Both the position numbers and the translations under genes were made by a program. A DNA stretch of 64,000 bases, taken from the NCBI RefSeq assembly GCF_902833645.1, contig NZ_CADFGE010000021.1, forward strand, positions 1 to 64,000, written 5' to 3'. Below are positions 54,922 through 63,741 of the stretch, one piece after another. The notes beneath the pieces are model-generated. The model was not told where the DNA came from. It made no database searches and saw only the letters and a list, made by a program, of their open reading frames with translations. How positions within the stretch are numbered: the stretch's first letter is position 1; each line of letters opens with the position of its first letter. This stretch comes from Paraburkholderia fungorum (GTDB lineage Bacteria > Pseudomonadota > Gammaproteobacteria > Burkholderiales > Burkholderiaceae).

Positions 54922-56391
54922 TCACCCGAACAGGCCATGCAGGAACCAGCGCGGCTCGCGCTCCTCACGCGTGCCCGTGCGTTCCCTGAAGACCCAATAG
55001 TGGATGGCGCCCTCGGACTCGGCGACAAAGTAGTCCCGTGTTACCAAGTGGCCGTCCTGCCAGCCGCACTCAATCCGCTCGCCCGGCGAGACCATGCGCA
55101 GCGGCGTACCGTAGAACGGACGGTGGCCGCGCATGATGAGCTGTACTGGATTGTCCAGAAGCCAGGTGGGTCGCGGAAGGTCTGGCGGCGGCAACAAGGG
55201 CTTGACGGTTTCGCCGATGGGAATCCAGCGTGCGGCGACTTCGGGGCGGTGGTCGGCGACCGGTGCCGCCATGGTCACATTCTGCGTGCCGAGCCGGGCG
55301 ACGAGCAGCTCCATCAGACGCGCGTGATCCTGCGGCGAACCACCCGGTTCCGGAAACAGCGTCTCGCTGGGTGCGTCGGCTTCGCGAACGTCCTTCGCGT
55401 CAAGCCGAACGGCGATGACCGGCGCGGCCAGTTCGACACGGCCAAGCCGTTCTTTCAGAAGACGCACGAGATGCGCTTCGCGCGAGGTCGGTTCCGCGAG
55501 GGCAATCTCGATCGCAGTCGGCGGCACCGCCGCACGGCCGCGCTCATGCTCGAGCTCAAGCACAAACCGCGCGATCGCCAGCTGCCGCGCCGACAGCCAG
55601 CCGGTCATCTGCAGGGTCAGCCGCCGCGCCGCGAACAGCACGGCCTCCGCGTGCTCGATCCGGTCGGGCAGTTCGAGCCGCGCGCTGAAGGCGGGCGGCA
55701 TCTCCAGCCATTCGTACGCTTCCGGTGCCGCGCCGGTTGCGCGATCGAGCGCATCCAGCAGCGCCGTGCCGCAGCGTTTCTTGAGGCCGGCACGGGGGAG
55801 TCGCCGGACATCGTCCACCGTTTCGCATCCCAGGCCGTCGAACCATTCGACGTAGGGGCGCGCTGGCGGCAAGGCTGGTAACGGCACGCGACGCAGCGCG
55901 CGATCGACGGATTGCAGTGAAAGCGCGATGCCACCCGATGACCGGGCAAAGAGCCACGCGGCCTGGCCTGTTGGTGCGACAGCAAGTGTCACCGTTACGC
56001 CAAACGCGATCGCCGTCTTGCGCGCGTGCCGGCGTAGCAGTCGAATGCCGCCGAAGAGCCGCAGGCTCGCCGAAACGTCGGCGAGCACGACCGATTCTTC
56101 GGCCAGCACCACGTGAGGGGTGAACTGCAGCAGGGCGAACGCGACGCCCCGAACAAGCTCCGCTTCACGGCTGGGATCACGCTCCCGGATGACAGCGTCG
56201 GGGGCGAGTGTCAACACGCCACCGCGGCGCATGCCGGCCACGATGCCGGCCGAACGCGCCACGCGGTCGAGTGCAACAACGCGGTCCTTTTCCAGCACGA
56301 CGAACCCCGCCTCATTGCGTGGCGTCGACCAGCGCGGGAGAAACGACTCGAGGGCGAGGTGCGGCAGATGTACGCCGATCCAGAGTTGCAT
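54922..56391 (-). CDS. imuB: ImuB, Y-family polymerase-like protein
   Basis: A 489-residue Y-family-like protein. The start MQLWIGVHLPHLALESF lacks the D-x-D seen in active Y-family polymerases, consistent with ImuB being a catalytically dead hub that binds the beta clamp and brings DnaE2 to lesions. A helix-hairpin-helix region (RLPRAGLKKRCGTALLDALD) is visible. It overlaps imuA by about 80 bp. Confidence 0.92.
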   Translation of the reverse strand: MQLWIGVHLPHLALESFLPRWSTPRNEAGFVVLEKDRVVALDRVARSAGIVAGMRRGGVLTLAPDAVIRERDPSREAELVRGVAFALLQFTPHVVLAEESVVLADVSASLRLFGGIRLLRRHARKTAIAFGVTVTLAVAPTGQAAWLFARSSGGIALSLQSVDRALRRVPLPALPPARPYVEWFDGLGCETVDDVRRLPRAGLKKRCGTALLDALDRATGAAPEAYEWLEMPPAFSARLELPDRIEHAEAVLFAARRLTLQMTGWLSARQLAIARFVLELEHERGRAAVPPTAIEIALAEPTSREAHLVRLLKERLGRVELAAPVIAVRLDAKDVREADAPSETLFPEPGGSPQDHARLMELLVARLGTQNVTMAAPVADHRPEVAARWIPIGETVKPLLPPPDLPRPTWLLDNPVQLIMRGHRPFYGTPLRMVSPGERIECGWQDGHLVTRDYFVAESEGAIHYWVFRERTGTREEREPRWFLHGLFG

Positions 56392-57028
56392 ATCGGCTCA
56401 ACAGGACAGGTGAAGGCACAAGAGAAACGAAAACTGGCTCGTCGCGCTGCGGTCCGCGGCGTTTGACGAACGTCACTTCAAGGCCGCCCCTGGCCGCGCG
56501 CAGTGCGAGCCGCAGCGGCGCCGGCGACGTCGACTGGGCAGCAGCGAGCGGGCGAAACAGGAACAGCAGGGTGTCCGAGGCCTGCGCGGCCAGATGCAGC
56601 CGCCGCAGCGCGTCCTGTCGGACTTCGGTCTGCCAGAAGAGCAGGGCGCCGCAAGTGCCGGCACGCAGGATCTGCTCGGCGGCCCACAGCGCGTCAGCCG
56701 TGCGTGGCGCGTGCAGTGCGCAGGCCCGCGCCGCGGGAATGCCCAGCCACGCCAGTCCGGCCGGTTGTAGCCGGTGCGGTGGCTGCAGCATGAGCAATGG
56801 ACGGGACGCGACAGTCGCCAGTGCGGGCTGCAGAAGACGCAGCTCCCCGCAACCGGGCTGCGGGGTAAGCAGCTCAGTGAGCGCGCCCGCGGGCCAGCCG
56901 CCGCCCGGCAGTTCGGCGCCCAGCACGGTGTGGCCGCACGACACCACCCGATCGAAGCCGGCGGCCAGCTGCGAGGCACGCCAGAGCGCGGGATGGATGT
57001 CTTCGGGGTGTCGCGGCAGGGCGTTCAT
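56312..57028 (-). CDS. imuA: ImuA, translesion synthesis accessory protein
   Basis: A 238-residue RecA/SulA-related protein. The start MNALPRHPEDIHPALWRASQ, then GHTVLGAELPGGGWPAGALT, match ImuA. It is the first gene of the cassette; a LexA box lies 13 bp before the ATG. ImuA is needed for DnaE2-ImuB mutagenesis and interacts with RecA. The long overlap with imuB is unusual but common in this genus. Confidence 0.92.
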   Translation of the reverse strand: MNALPRHPEDIHPALWRASQLAAGFDRVVSCGHTVLGAELPGGGWPAGALTELLTPQPGCGELRLLQPALATVASRPLLMLQPPHRLQPAGLAWLGIPAARACALHAPRTADALWAAEQILRAGTCGALLFWQTEVRQDALRRLHLAAQASDTLLFLFRPLAAAQSTSPAPLRLALRAARGGLEVTFVKRRGPQRDEPVFVSLVPSPVLLSRYATLDRRTSAAPRPRVVSPALVDATQ

Positions 57029-57040
57029 GGAGTTAGAATA

Positions 57041-57056
57041 CTGTACGTATATACAG
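57041..57056. promoter_or_regulatory. LexA box of imuA-imuB-dnaE2-SRAP
   Basis: CTGTACGTATATACAG matches CTGT-N8-ACAG exactly, with TA and TG flanks, 13 bp upstream of imuA. The SOS regulator LexA should repress the operon here. Confidence 0.92.
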
Positions 57057-57183
57057 TGTCTAGTGTAGCGCTTATCTTGAAAAAATGTGAAGCCGTTGCA
57101 CGCCCTCGGGTTTTGCGGCCAAACCGCGCGAGATGCAGTTCACTTGGTATTCTGTGGTTCTGACCCTATAGCGAGACCAGCCT

Positions 57184-60100
57184 ATGCCCATAACCTCGAC
57201 GCACAATTCCGGCCCCCAGTCGACCGGTACTCCATCTCCGGACGAGAGAAACGCGTATCGCGCTTTTCGCCAGCGGCAGCTGGAGACGGAGTACGCGAGG
57301 TGGAGGCTCGAGGAACGGCGCTCGGATTCGTCGCGGCGTCTGTATGGATACGAGGAGAGCCCACGACGTGGGCTTGCGTATGGCCGTCGGATCATCAAGG
57401 CGTTTCGCGAATCGGTCGCGAGCAGTGTTGACGAGCTGAGCGCGCCGCAATCACCCAATGCGGACTTTGCCCGACGCGCGCTGCGGATTCCCGATCACGT
57501 GCCGGTGCGGCTTTCGTGGCCCTCCAAGATCGGCTTATTCCTTGTGACGGCGTTCTTTCCGGCACTGGCGCTCCGCTTGGCAACAGGCCGCCTTCGCTCC
57601 GTAGGTACACCCGAAGGACGTGAACTGGTCTTTGAGCGGCTTGCCGGTCCTGCATGCATGAAAAAGCCCTACTACGGCGAAGGACTGGACTTCATTGCAC
57701 GCCATTTCACGGCACCACGCAGTCAGGCCGTACTCGACGACTTGCAGTACTTCGACGCGGTGACCGCGCGCAATGCGTGGCATCTTGGAATCACCACTTC
57801 CGAACAACTGCATGCGGTGTTCTGCGGAATCTGGCGTAGCTTCCCACCGGAAAAGCTCGCCGTGCTGATTGGTATGCGTGTCATCCGATCGGTCGACGAA
57901 CTGCACTGGCTTGAACCCTGGCGCGAACGGAACGAGGGCCACAACTGGGACGTCAATTGGGATGACGACGGCCCGAAGACCATTGGTCGCCTGCTGGAGC
58001 TTGGCGTGCCCCGCCAGGAGACACTGAAGGTGCTCGGGTGCTGGCGGCGCTGCGATCCGGCGCGCCTCGATCGAACGGTGAGAACGCTGTCCGCCCGTCA
58101 GCACGTCGATGTGGCGCAACTCTTCGCGGCGCTGGACGAGTGGCTCTGGCGCGCGCATCCGGATAACTGGGATTTCGTGATTGACGTGATCGGTGCAAAG
58201 GATCCGCAGCAGTGGCGCCTGTTCACCCGAATCCTGGAAGAAGAAAAACTGCCTGTCGAAGAGACGGTGCGCGAACTGCGCACTCGTGGCGCAACGCTTG
58301 AGGAGCTTTCTGGCCTGCAATCGCTTCTTCTGCAGATGGCCGAGCGTAATCGCGATCCGCGCCGGTCAATCGAGCTGCTGTGCTCGGCGCCGCACTCACT
58401 CGGTTTTGGTGAACTCGCGGCATGCCGTGTCTACGTGACGCAACGCACCGACGATGATCTGGCTGACCATCTCCGGACGCTCGCGCAATATGGATTCGGC
58501 ATGTCAGCCGGCGTGCTCGCGTTTCAGGATCTGTATGCGAACGGGACGTCGGCGCGCGATCTGGACCGACTGCTGACGATGTATCGGGGGTTGCGCAACG
58601 CAGCCAAACAACCCGAAGCAGTCGCCGCGTGGATGCGAAACATCGGGGCGAAGCGTATCAATGCGCTCGAGTATCTCGTCTCGATCCTGCCGGTGTCCGA
58701 TCGCGCGGCGTTCGACGAAATCCGGCCACTGGCCCAGATCGATCGCAGCCTGCTGGAATACGCAGTCGAGGCGCGCGGACTACGGACCGTGCACGCATTG
58801 CGCGCGTGGCGTCAGAAATCGCGCGGCATCGAGCACCTCGCAGGAGTCAACTGGCGAGAACCCGTGCCGCGATTGCTCGTCGACGATGCGTCGAGCCGCG
58901 GAAACTTTTCGTTTGTAGGCGGCAACCTTGGCGCGCTGGGCTCGGCCATGTGGGACGAGCGTTACAGGTTGCTCGGCAGCCCGATCGACGTACTGGACGA
59001 GGAAGCGCGCCACGCATACTGGCAGCATTGGCAGACGCTGGAACCCGGCATCCATGCCCGCATCCTCCCGGGCCTGAGACGGCAACTGGATGCGACCGGA
59101 GGCATGCTGGCCACCAGCCTGATCACCGCGTACCTGACCGGCGAGCACGAATACGAACGACAGCTCGTCGCGTTCCGTCTGGAAGTGGAATCGCTCCTGA
59201 AAGGGCAGGGGCCATCCACCACAACACTTTCGCAGCTTCAGGCTGACGCGATTGAGGCCGTCTACGGCGTCGAGCTGCGCGAAGCGGATTCGCGATGGTC
59301 AGGTGTAGCAGGACTCGAAAATCATCTCGATTCACTCGTGCGACGCGACCGCTACGCGATGGTGTGGCGACGCAGGCCGGTTGTACTGAAAGGCCGGATC
59401 GATTCGGGAGGACTGGGTGCGATCCGCGACGCGATCGAATACGGCGTGACCTTTCGCCGGGAGGCCGAAGGCAACGTGCTCAACGCGTGCCAGGGATTGT
59501 CACCGAAACAACTGGGCGACCCCTCGGCAAGCCCGCAGACGTTTTACCGGCACCTCGGTGTACTCCTCGGTGTCCTTGATGTTGAGGTAACAGAGGCGCT
59601 GCTTAACGATGTCGAAACGCTGGAAGCACAGACGAGCGACGTTGACCAGCGTTACGCCGCAGCGGAGCGCATGGCGGCCTTTTTTGACATAGGGCTGCCC
59701 GACGCAATCAGGGAGCAGGGCACAGGAATCGCCGGGAGCTTGAGCGACGAAGCGGCCGGAAAGTTGGCCACGCGCCTCGCAGGATCTCCAGGCACTGACA
59801 ACCGGATGCTGCCCCGCGAGCGGATGGTCGCAGTGCTTGGAGACATTGCGGACAAGGTACGTGGCATCCACGGGGCATGGACCCACCGCCAGCTTAGCGC
59901 CTTCGAAGGCCGTCCGTCGGGGAGGGAAAGCGAAGCCGAATACGTTGCGTTCGTGTCGAAGCACCCAGCTGCGTACTTCGCCAAGGTAGCGACCAGGCTC
60001 TGCTCGGCGAACAACGTGCGTATGTGGCGCGAGGAGCGGCAGTCACATCTGGTGGTGTTCGATCCGTTGACCAAGCGGCTGGTGGGCATGGCGATGCTCT

Positions 60101-60594
60101 ACGTCGAGCGCATCGAGGCGATCGACCCGCATCGCACAACGCTGGTCATGCGCGCGATTAACACGGTCGACGGCACGGACGTGCGCTACGATGCCGAGTC
60201 GGTCGTGCAATCGTTCCTGAAAGTGGCCCAGCATATCGCGCTGGACAACAACATGGCAGCAGTGGCGTTTCCATCGGACGACAGTGGCCAGCACTTCATG
60301 TCGAACCGCGACGACATTTACAAACATGTCGAAAAAGTCCACGCGGACGCGCCGCAGCGTCGGTCTCTACCGAGGCGAGACATGACTCACGATGCCGCCG
60401 GATTCCCGGCGCCACCGTACAGCGTTGCGTTGGGTGGAAGCGAAATGTTCTATGGTTACGAACACGGGCAAGGGCCGGTCAACACGCTGTATGTGATGTG
60501 GCAGGCGCCGAACCCTGATGCCCTATCGGACGAGGCAGCCGATGCCGCGGCACGCGGCGACACGACAGACCGGAGCAGCCGGAGCTCTTCATGA
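57184..60594 (+). CDS. Very large helical protein of unknown function
   Basis: An 1136-residue protein I cannot assign. One short hydrophobic segment lies at about 112-132 (IGLFLVTAFFPALALRLA). From about 200 to 800 it looks like repeated helices (ARNAWHLGITTSEQLHAVFC, AWHLG/ALEYLVS-type turns). The C-terminal 190 residues look like a compact alpha/beta domain (LVVFDPLTKRLVGMAMLYVE, HIALDNNMAAVAFPSDDSG), somewhat like an acyltransferase core. No Walker motif, nuclease motif or zinc site was found. A start at ATG 57184 has no strong ribosome site. The gene follows the SOS operon, divergent from it. Confidence 0.75.
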   Translation: MPITSTHNSGPQSTGTPSPDERNAYRAFRQRQLETEYARWRLEERRSDSSRRLYGYEESPRRGLAYGRRIIKAFRESVASSVDELSAPQSPNADFARRALRIPDHVPVRLSWPSKIGLFLVTAFFPALALRLATGRLRSVGTPEGRELVFERLAGPACMKKPYYGEGLDFIARHFTAPRSQAVLDDLQYFDAVTARNAWHLGITTSEQLHAVFCGIWRSFPPEKLAVLIGMRVIRSVDELHWLEPWRERNEGHNWDVNWDDDGPKTIGRLLELGVPRQETLKVLGCWRRCDPARLDRTVRTLSARQHVDVAQLFAALDEWLWRAHPDNWDFVIDVIGAKDPQQWRLFTRILEEEKLPVEETVRELRTRGATLEELSGLQSLLLQMAERNRDPRRSIELLCSAPHSLGFGELAACRVYVTQRTDDDLADHLRTLAQYGFGMSAGVLAFQDLYANGTSARDLDRLLTMYRGLRNAAKQPEAVAAWMRNIGAKRINALEYLVSILPVSDRAAFDEIRPLAQIDRSLLEYAVEARGLRTVHALRAWRQKSRGIEHLAGVNWREPVPRLLVDDASSRGNFSFVGGNLGALGSAMWDERYRLLGSPIDVLDEEARHAYWQHWQTLEPGIHARILPGLRRQLDATGGMLATSLITAYLTGEHEYERQLVAFRLEVESLLKGQGPSTTTLSQLQADAIEAVYGVELREADSRWSGVAGLENHLDSLVRRDRYAMVWRRRPVVLKGRIDSGGLGAIRDAIEYGVTFRREAEGNVLNACQGLSPKQLGDPSASPQTFYRHLGVLLGVLDVEVTEALLNDVETLEAQTSDVDQRYAAAERMAAFFDIGLPDAIREQGTGIAGSLSDEAAGKLATRLAGSPGTDNRMLPRERMVAVLGDIADKVRGIHGAWTHRQLSAFEGRPSGRESEAEYVAFVSKHPAAYFAKVATRLCSANNVRMWREERQSHLVVFDPLTKRLVGMAMLYVERIEAIDPHRTTLVMRAINTVDGTDVRYDAESVVQSFLKVAQHIALDNNMAAVAFPSDDSGQHFMSNRDDIYKHVEKVHADAPQRRSLPRRDMTHDAAGFPAPPYSVALGGSEMFYGYEHGQGPVNTLYVMWQAPNPDALSDEAADAAARGDTTDRSSRSSS

Positions 60595-60783
60595 AGCGCA
60601 TGGCTTGAGAGTGGCGCGCCCGCCCCGGAGGCGCTATGATATGCACGCGCGCCCGGCAGGCGCCTGCTACCCGTCTTTGCAAAGCTGGAAACGGCACTGC
60701 CCGATGTACTTTTTCCATGGCCTTCTTTGGCCCTGGAACGTAGCGGTGGACGGGTAACGCTGCAGCAGGGTCGGAGAATCGTC

Positions 60784-62058
60784 ATGTCCAGCATCACTGC
60801 ACGACCGTCCACACTGGACGGCATCAAGCGCCTCGCCAAAACCATCAAGCGCGAGCGCGCCATTCCCCACCATCTTGCCCTTGATGAGGCGTCCCGCGCC
60901 GCAGGGTACCAGAATATCCGGCATGCGCAGGACCAGATGGCGCGACAGTCACCGACGTCCCACGCGGTCTACCTGACAGCCTATTGGGCCGGCCAGGAAG
61001 GTGCCGGACGCGAGACCCTCTCGATTCAGCTCCCGAAGCCGTTGACGCATATTATTGCGCGCCATCAGGTGAGCTCTGCGAGGAATCTCGGCTGGTTTCG
61101 GCTCGAATCGGCGGACCATCTCGAACGCAAAACAGATGTCGATAGTCAGGAGCTCGCGCGCGACGTCCTTTTCGCCGCAGCGCGTACTCTGCGCTTTATG
61201 GCTGTGACCGGTCTCAGGCCAACGACGACGCAAACGCAAAACCGGCCCTTCAATATTTTCCGGGACCTGCCCGGCAAGGATCACGTATCCAACTGGATCG
61301 ACAGTGACACCGAAGCTTGGGTGTACCTGGACGAGCCGTATCCTCACGTCAACGTTAAGCAGCGCCAGAACTGGGTCTCAGGCCACGGGGTTGAGATGAT
61401 CGCCCCAAAATGGGAAGGCATTCACAATCCCGGGGCGACCGTACCCTATGTCTTCTGCGACGACCCCACGCTCGCGAACCGGCTGCTGACGCAGCTTGCC
61501 CAACTGCAGGCCGAACTGAGGGAGCCGGTATGGGATGGCGAGTCGGCCTCATATTGGTCGCAGTTTGTGAGCCCTACCCGGCAAGCCGCAGGTACGGCTC
61601 GACGGTCACGGCCCATGCCAGCACCCCGCGGCGTCGAGCGCAATGGCGCTCTGCCCTACGGGGCACGTAGCGGCGGAGTGGAGTCACGGTGGCGCCCAGC
61701 GAAGCGGATGCCGCTCGACATGCACCTGACGGTGGGTCCACTCCTGCACGCGCTCGATAACGACCGCTTCCCGGGACCGCAGCGTAAGGCCATCATGCGT
61801 ATCCGGACGACGCTCGACGACTGGTTGCAGATGGAATACCCAGGTGAGGAGATGACGGACGAACAGTTCGGTGACGCCTACTATGGTACCCATCGCGAGC
61901 CGATGGTCGATCGCGTCAACCAGCTTGAATCGATCCGTCGGATTGCCGCGTTGCTAAACCAGGGGTACGCGGACTGCAAGCCGAGGCAGCAGCTCCTTAG
62001 CCTCCTCGGCAACGTTGAAAAGGCATTGGCCAGGTCTTCATTGCCTCAGTCGGCATGA
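60784..62058 (+). CDS. DUF5623 domain protein
   Basis: A 424-residue protein. The front, LDGIKRLAKTIKRERAIPHH and LDEASRAAGYQNIRHAQDQM, is the recognisable start of DUF5623 proteins. A middle segment (RNLGWFRLESADHLERKTDV) and an end (IRRIAALLNQGYADCKPRQQ) follow. The family is of unknown function and occurs on plasmids and islands. The start follows a GGAGAA site; 19 codons upstream are dropped. A large hairpin overlaps its stop. Confidence 0.7.
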   Translation: MSSITARPSTLDGIKRLAKTIKRERAIPHHLALDEASRAAGYQNIRHAQDQMARQSPTSHAVYLTAYWAGQEGAGRETLSIQLPKPLTHIIARHQVSSARNLGWFRLESADHLERKTDVDSQELARDVLFAAARTLRFMAVTGLRPTTTQTQNRPFNIFRDLPGKDHVSNWIDSDTEAWVYLDEPYPHVNVKQRQNWVSGHGVEMIAPKWEGIHNPGATVPYVFCDDPTLANRLLTQLAQLQAELREPVWDGESASYWSQFVSPTRQAAGTARRSRPMPAPRGVERNGALPYGARSGGVESRWRPAKRMPLDMHLTVGPLLHALDNDRFPGPQRKAIMRIRTTLDDWLQMEYPGEEMTDEQFGDAYYGTHREPMVDRVNQLESIRRIAALLNQGYADCKPRQQLLSLLGNVEKALARSSLPQSA

Positions 62059-62099
62059 TCACGACGAGGGTGCTAAGGCAGAGGCACCCTCGTCGTGAT
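62058..62099. repeat. Perfect hairpin with 16-bp arms after the DUF5623 gene
   Basis: ATCACGACGAGGGTGC and GCACCCTCGTCGTGAT are separated by 10 bases and begin at the last base of the stop codon. No T-run follows, so it is either a Rho-type or mRNA-stabilising hairpin or a protein-binding site. Confidence 0.8.
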
Positions 62100-62147
62100 G
62101 GCGGCACCGGGATTGTCCGCTGCGACTTCATCATGAAGGAAACGCGA

Positions 62148-63059
62148 ATGCATAACAACGAGACGGACGAAATCGCTGAATCGCTCAACGCGGACTGGGA
62201 GCAACGGTTACCTGACAACCTCTACAGGCTTATCGCACCTGTGTGGGCAGGAAGAATTCTTCCTGCCCTGAAGGCGAATGCAGATAGAAACCGATGCCCT
62301 CCGGCCGAATTCGGAAGAGGATGCGCACTCGCGATGCGGCTCACGGAGCAACTGTTCGAGGCCCTGCATGACAACTCGTACGCGCTGCACGCCGCGGATG
62401 CAGAAGGGCCACTGTTCTACTGGCTGCATCAACGTTTTAACATTCTCCGGGCAAACGATTCCAAACGTGGGCTCAGCATCGACAAAGAGGCGCTACTGAG
62501 CGTCGCCGCCGAGTACCTGAGCCATCCCGACATCCGCTGCAATTACTTCGACTGGCTGCTGCTGGATGCGATCGTTTTCGCGGAACTCGATGCCTTTGGA
62601 TATCACGTTATCAATACCAAAGCCGGAACTGGTACGAGCGTGGCTGCTGCTTTAGCCGACGGAAAGCCAGTAAAATATTTCCTTCTATTGACACTGTTCC
62701 GGTTGACCGGCTTTGCCCTTGGTTACGTGGTACCACCGGTACTTTCCATTTGGGCAATCAGCAACGGGCATATGATCGTCGGCTGGTCGATAGCAGGGTT
62801 GTGGGTGCTCAGTGTGTTTTGGAGCCTGGTAACGTTCCCCGCTCGCTGGAAAGCCCGCCGGAAGACTCGAAGTCTTCTGACGCAATTACTCGATCTTTAT
62901 CAGATCCTGGGCGATAGCACGATTTCCCCACGCCTGCTTAAGGAGACGCTCGACAGGGCTATAGCGGCGGGCGTGGTGCTAGATGGGGCCGTCGCAAGCA
63001 TCATCGATCGGATGATCGCTCGGGACGCGACGACCTTTGTGCCAGCACAAACCAGTTAG
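62148..63059 (+). CDS. Membrane protein of unknown function
   Basis: A 303-residue protein with about 180 soluble residues (RLPDNLYRLIAPVWAGRILP, SIDKEALLSVAAEYLSHPDI) followed by two membrane helices (LTLFRLTGFALGYVVPPVLS and GWSIAGLWVLSVFWSLVTF) and a basic helical tail. No family is recognised. The start at MHNNETDE has an AAGGAAA site inside a longer frame; ATG 62133 is an alternative. It follows the DUF5623 gene and may be in the same unit despite the hairpin. Confidence 0.65.
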   Translation: MHNNETDEIAESLNADWEQRLPDNLYRLIAPVWAGRILPALKANADRNRCPPAEFGRGCALAMRLTEQLFEALHDNSYALHAADAEGPLFYWLHQRFNILRANDSKRGLSIDKEALLSVAAEYLSHPDIRCNYFDWLLLDAIVFAELDAFGYHVINTKAGTGTSVAAALADGKPVKYFLLLTLFRLTGFALGYVVPPVLSIWAISNGHMIVGWSIAGLWVLSVFWSLVTFPARWKARRKTRSLLTQLLDLYQILGDSTISPRLLKETLDRAIAAGVVLDGAVASIIDRMIARDATTFVPAQTS

Positions 63060-63181
63060 TCGAAGGTGCATCGGGCCCCACGGTCAAAGCGACCCACCTG
63101 GAAGCGTTAAAGCCAACAGGAAGCAATGCCAGCAGATGTTCGAATAATTACCGCTATTTTTAAAACAAAAGAGGAAAGAAA

Positions 63182-63499
63182 TTGAACGACCAAGAGTTGA
63201 ATCTGCGCGCTGGTATCGGCGCTTTCGCGGACGAGAACGGGAACGTACCGCACGACCTCAAGGACCTGGATTTCATCAATCGAGACACTGACTGCATGCG
63301 TCTGCTGATAGCCACCGGTATCTCCTTTACGCGCCCTCATGACGGCGAGATCGGTGCCGAAGGAGGGATGCAGGAAGCGCCAGTATTCGAAAAGGTTCAC
63401 AACGGAGATGTCGTGGCAGCTGCTCGCCGCGCGGCCGTCAGAGTCGCTGCAGGATGGGCCTCCGATGCCGACGTCGCATTGCATCGCTCGGCCCGATAG
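63182..63499 (+). CDS. Small protein of unknown function
   Basis: A 105-residue protein with a TTG start after a GAGGAAAG site. It starts with DQELNLRAGIGAFADENGNV and ends with a basic helix (VVAAARRAAVRVAAGWASDA). No family is recognised. The start codon and low hydrophobicity leave some doubt. Confidence 0.5.
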   Translation: MNDQELNLRAGIGAFADENGNVPHDLKDLDFINRDTDCMRLLIATGISFTRPHDGEIGAEGGMQEAPVFEKVHNGDVVAAARRAAVRVAAGWASDADVALHRSAR

Positions 63500-63741
63500 G
63501 CCTGTGTTGCACGCACCCTTCGATCGTGCGGGAGCGCCGGCTAATGGCTCGGGAACTGAAATTTTATCCAAGTTCTCGCGGATAGCTACCCGATACCCGT
63601 CGCAAAAAGGCTGTTCTAACTTTAGAAATGTGCGATATCGGGGCAGGAAAACGTCGTCGCCCCCATGACCGCGGTCCGTGTGCGAATTGACGTTTTTGCT
63701 TCGTTTGCCGTTGCTGCACGAGCGCCGCTGGCGGTCGATCG

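Noticed and set aside
54694..55881. A 395-codon plus-strand frame antisense to dnaE2 and imuB
   Set aside because: It is a shadow of well-supported genes; the composition is arginine-rich with no domain.
57041..57056. Considered as a recombinase core or other palindrome
   Set aside because: The exact CTGT-N8-ACAG form directly before imuA is explained fully by LexA.
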